Both the position numbers and the translations under genes were made by a program. Below the pieces are notes generated by a model that saw only the letters and a list, made by a program, of their open reading frames with translations, had not been told where the DNA came from and did not search any database. From contig JAPLEF010000146.1 of NCBI GenBank assembly GCA_026391525.1, positions 28,349-92,348 on the forward strand: 64,000 nt of DNA. The letters run 5' to 3'. Shown here one piece after another: positions 62,226 to 64,000 of this stretch. The first letter of the stretch is position 1. Each line of letters begins with the position of its first letter. The DNA is from Sphingobacteriales bacterium (lineage in GTDB: Bacteria; Bacteroidota; Bacteroidia; Chitinophagales; Chitinophagaceae).

Positions 62226-62636
62226 TCAATAGGTGATTTTTGTTCTTGAAACTGAAGATGCCTGATCTGCATTAGCATCGATCACATCCAGTTCACAGGT
62301 AGCCTGGCCTTTGTCTTTCATCTTTGCAGCAGTGCTTTTTATTTTTTTGATGAATTTTTTCTGCTGATTTCGGGTGAGTTCATTCAGGGTAAAACCTATA
62401 TGATACTCTCCTTCACGGCCCATCGGTGCAATTTTTGTTGCTGCGATTGTGTTTATTTTATTAGATTTTTTAAAAGATTGGATGGCTTTTTCCAAAGGCG
62501 ATGCATCGGGTACACCACAACAAATACTTTCGAATTTAACCAGCAGTTTATAGGTGTAATCCGGTTTGGTTTCAGTTTGTGCCTCAGCACGCTGATAAGC
62601 AGATAAAAAAAATAAGACCAAGAGGATAGGTTTCAT
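62226..62636 (-). CDS. Secreted hypothetical protein
   Basis: The 136-residue protein has a signal peptide (LLVLFFLSAYQRAEAQ) and a compact basic domain (FESICCGVPDASPLEKAIQSFKKSNKINTI, MGREGEYHIGFTLNELTRNQQKKFIKKIKSTAAKMKDKG, shown in parts). No family is recognised. It is a single gene between two + strand genes. Confidence 0.7.
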   Translation of the reverse strand: MKPILLVLFFLSAYQRAEAQTETKPDYTYKLLVKFESICCGVPDASPLEKAIQSFKKSNKINTIAATKIAPMGREGEYHIGFTLNELTRNQQKKFIKKIKSTAAKMKDKGQATCELDVIDANADQASSVSRTKITY

Positions 62637-62765
62637 TAGAAATAGATTGTTAGTTGTTCAACAAAAATAGGTAGTTAAATCTAATCGATAAAAGGAAGGG
62701 TGTTAATGGAAACACAAGAAAGGCTTTTGGGACTGGCACTTTACCCTATTAATGTTTAAACAAGG

Positions 62766-62773
62766 TATATTTG
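62766..62773 (+). promoter_or_regulatory. Candidate -7 box TATATTTG
   Basis: TATATTTG ends 18 nt before the ATG at 62792 of the OB-fold gene. The track start (TTG 62771) lies inside the box, which supports the later ATG. No clear -33 element at normal spacing. Confidence 0.45.
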
Positions 62774-62791
62774 TACCTCAATGAATTAATC

Positions 62792-63238
62792 ATGGCTTGG
62801 TTTCCGTTAAAAAAATTCCTCACTGTGGCACTTATTTTTGCAATTTTCGCTGTTGCATTAACGGTTTATTATCTTACCAAGGAATATAAAGATACCCGTA
62901 ACGTTAAGCCTGATTATACACTTACCGCTAATGAATTGTTTCAGGCTTTTCAAAAGAACGACAGTTCGGCAAATAAAAACTATACTGAAAAAATCCTTGA
63001 AATTAATGGCATCATTTCTGCAGTAGAAAAAGCGGATACGGTTTACAATCTCAAAATGACAGACAGTGCTACCGGTTCGTTTATCAATTTTGCCTTACAG
63101 TGGGATGAGAACCTAAAAGAAAGCGATATCCATGCCGGCGATAAGGTGACTGTAAGGGGTTCCTGCAGCGGAGCCATTTATAGTGAGATACTCGAAACCC
63201 GTGCCATTAATTTCAAAAGGTGTATCCTCATCAAATAA
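62792..63238 (+). CDS. tRNA_anti-like OB-fold membrane-anchored protein
   Basis: This 148-residue protein (ATG 62792, MAWFPLKKFL) has one N-terminal membrane helix (LTVALIFAIFAVALTVYYL) and a periplasmic part with LTANELFQAFQKNDSSANKNYTEKILEINGIISAVEKADTVYNLKM, seen in pieces, and GDKVTVRGSCSGAIYSEILETRAINFKRCIL. This pattern is the OB-like tRNA_anti-like (PF12869) family in Bacteroidota. Function unknown. It is 27 bp upstream of the YceI gene on the same strand. Confidence 0.82.
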   Translation: MAWFPLKKFLTVALIFAIFAVALTVYYLTKEYKDTRNVKPDYTLTANELFQAFQKNDSSANKNYTEKILEINGIISAVEKADTVYNLKMTDSATGSFINFALQWDENLKESDIHAGDKVTVRGSCSGAIYSEILETRAINFKRCILIK

Positions 63239-63265
63239 AAAATAATCAACTTTAAAATTAAAACA

Positions 63266-63808
63266 ATGAAAAAATTATCCTTTATTCTTGCTCTAACCCT
63301 ATTCGCTTTCGCAGGGAATGCACAAAAAAGAACAACCACTTCAGCTGTTGTAAGTTTTGATGCTACAACACCTATTGATGAGCTTCCAAAAGCGGAAAAC
63401 AAAACAGTTATCGCAGCTTTCGACCCAACAACCGGAACTATTGCTTTTGAAGCAGCTATTAGGAACTTCTCATTTTCCAATGCTATGATGCAAGATCATT
63501 TTAATGGGAAGAAGTGGCTGAACTCCGAACAGTTTCCAACAGCCATCTTCAAAGGCATCGTGAGCAACATCAGCAAGTTAGATCTTACAAAAGATGGCAA
63601 CTACACTGCTGATGTGGAAGGCGACCTTACAATACATGGCGCAACCAAACCTGTAAAAACTACTGCTACAATTGTTGTTGCCAACAAAGCCATTACCGCC
63701 AATGCTGCATTTAGTATAAAACTTGAGGACTTCAACGTTACCGGAGGTGCCATAAGTGCCGGAAAAATTGCTCCTGAACCAAAAATTATAGTTAAGGCTA
63801 CCTGGTAG
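63266..63808 (+). CDS. YceI-family periplasmic protein
   Basis: The 180-residue protein has a signal peptide (KKLSFILALTLFAFAGNAQ) and the YceI lipocalin-like beta-barrel: VVSFDATTPIDELPKAENKTV, FEAAIRNFSFSNAMMQDHFNGKKWL, FPTAIFKGIV, VEGDLTIHGATKPVKTTATI and FSIKLEDFNVTGG. YceI proteins bind polyprenoid lipids in the envelope. The last gene before the repeat array; a terminator follows. Confidence 0.92.
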   Translation: MKKLSFILALTLFAFAGNAQKRTTTSAVVSFDATTPIDELPKAENKTVIAAFDPTTGTIAFEAAIRNFSFSNAMMQDHFNGKKWLNSEQFPTAIFKGIVSNISKLDLTKDGNYTADVEGDLTIHGATKPVKTTATIVVANKAITANAAFSIKLEDFNVTGGAISAGKIAPEPKIIVKATW

Positions 63809-63823
63809 TAATTATATCCGCTG

Positions 63824-63863
63824 AAAAGGGTGTTTCTGATCAAATAGGGAACACCCTTTTTTT
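63824..63863 (+). terminator. Rho-independent terminator after the YceI gene
   Basis: AAAAGGGTGTT (63824-63834) pairs with AACACCCTTTT (63850-63860) around a 15-nt loop and is followed by a T-run. It separates the YceI gene from the repeat array 20 bp later. Confidence 0.9.
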
Positions 63864-63883
63864 ATGGGAATGAATGTAGGCGT

Positions 63884-64000
63884 TATACCGATTGGACAAA
63901 CAATATAGTCCAATATCGGCTATCGCCTCATTGTACTATTTGTTTGATACCATCGGCATTTATACCGATTGGACAAACAATATAGTCCAATATCGGCTAT
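63884..64000. repeat. 77-bp tandem repeat, 1.5 copies before window end
   Basis: Copy 1 spans 63884-63960 and copy 2 starts at 63961 with the same TATACCGATTGGACAAACAA and is cut by the window edge after 40 bp. The period is 77 bp, not a multiple of 3. Each unit contains an imperfect hairpin (CCGATTGGAC / GTCCAATATCGG). The array may be longer outside the window; a single near-identical copy sits at 12911-12986. Confidence 0.93.

Noticed and set aside
63884-64000. CRISPR array
   Set aside because: The 77-bp units repeat head to tail without unique spacers, and no cas genes are seen; only 1.5 copies are visible.
1-64000. tRNA or rRNA genes and known riboswitches
   Set aside because: None were recognised by eye; a tRNAscan or Infernal run would be decisive.

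Overview
The window looks like a chromosomal segment of a member of the Bacteroidota, most likely order Chitinophagales (Chitinophagaceae-like). Evidence: a protease with a type IX secretion C-terminal sorting domain, a TonB receptor with a carboxypeptidase-like N-terminal domain, an S46 dipeptidyl-peptidase, a Bacteroidota-style LptE, an HU-CCDC81-type protein, few recognisable Shine-Dalgarno sequences, and TAnnTTTG-type -7 boxes just upstream of several genes. The genus cannot be fixed from the sequence alone. No rRNA, tRNA, CRISPR array, transposase or prophage was recognised. About 60 genes are packed tightly on both strands.

Region by region. 1-6.8 kb is a sugar-use locus: a GH31 glycosidase (3' end outside the window; absent from the ORF track because it has no stop here), galK, the remains of a sodium/sugar symporter gene, and galM. 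A decayed YdeI-family gene and a rhodanese-thioredoxin lipoprotein lie between. 6.8-16 kb holds small conserved and envelope genes, a lipoprotein acid phosphatase, a 2-oxoacid dehydrogenase E2, cinA, a PBP4-type peptidase, a thioesterase and DoxX. 16-21.4 kb carries a TPR protein, a beta-barrel protein and an HU-CCDC81-type protein in one run. 21-38 kb mixes a methyltransferase, purC, a TonB receptor paired with a FAS1 lipoprotein, glutaminyl cyclase, a T9SS metalloprotease, a saccharopine-dehydrogenase-like gene, DUF4197, S46 peptidase, lpdA and two thioredoxin-fold proteins. 38-44.6 kb is a long minus-strand series: miaB, a sigma-54 activator, lptE, an unknown gene, secG, mltG, yihY.

46-52.5 kb is the most distinctive block. 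It holds an orphan ATP-grasp protein, a four-gene minus-strand operon (UbiA prenyltransferase, type III polyketide synthase, methyltransferase, FAD oxidoreductase) whose three junctions all overlap by exactly 8 nt, a divergent LysE-type exporter, and a small secreted protein bracketed by 7-bp tandem repeats. The operon probably makes a methylated, oxidised and possibly prenylated aromatic polyketide. The block lies between an HdrB-like CCG protein and a membrane Fe-S oxidoreductase that often neighbour each other, so it may be an insertion.

52.6-64 kb holds that Fe-S oxidoreductase, a PRPP-binding transferase, DUF2279, phosphoglucomutase, pcm, a queuosine-precursor transporter, a POTRA/barrel-like protein, a dienelactone hydrolase, an OB-fold protein and YceI. 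The window ends inside a 77-bp tandem repeat; a nearly identical single copy lies 51 kb away, upstream of cinA.

Signs of gene decay or drift: a symporter remnant with an internal deletion and a Trp-to-amber change, a YdeI remnant also with a Trp-to-amber change, a probable compensated frameshift in the FAD oxidoreductase, and a KTG-to-KDG change in the PBP4-like protein. Homology statements come from recalled family motifs; no database search was run.
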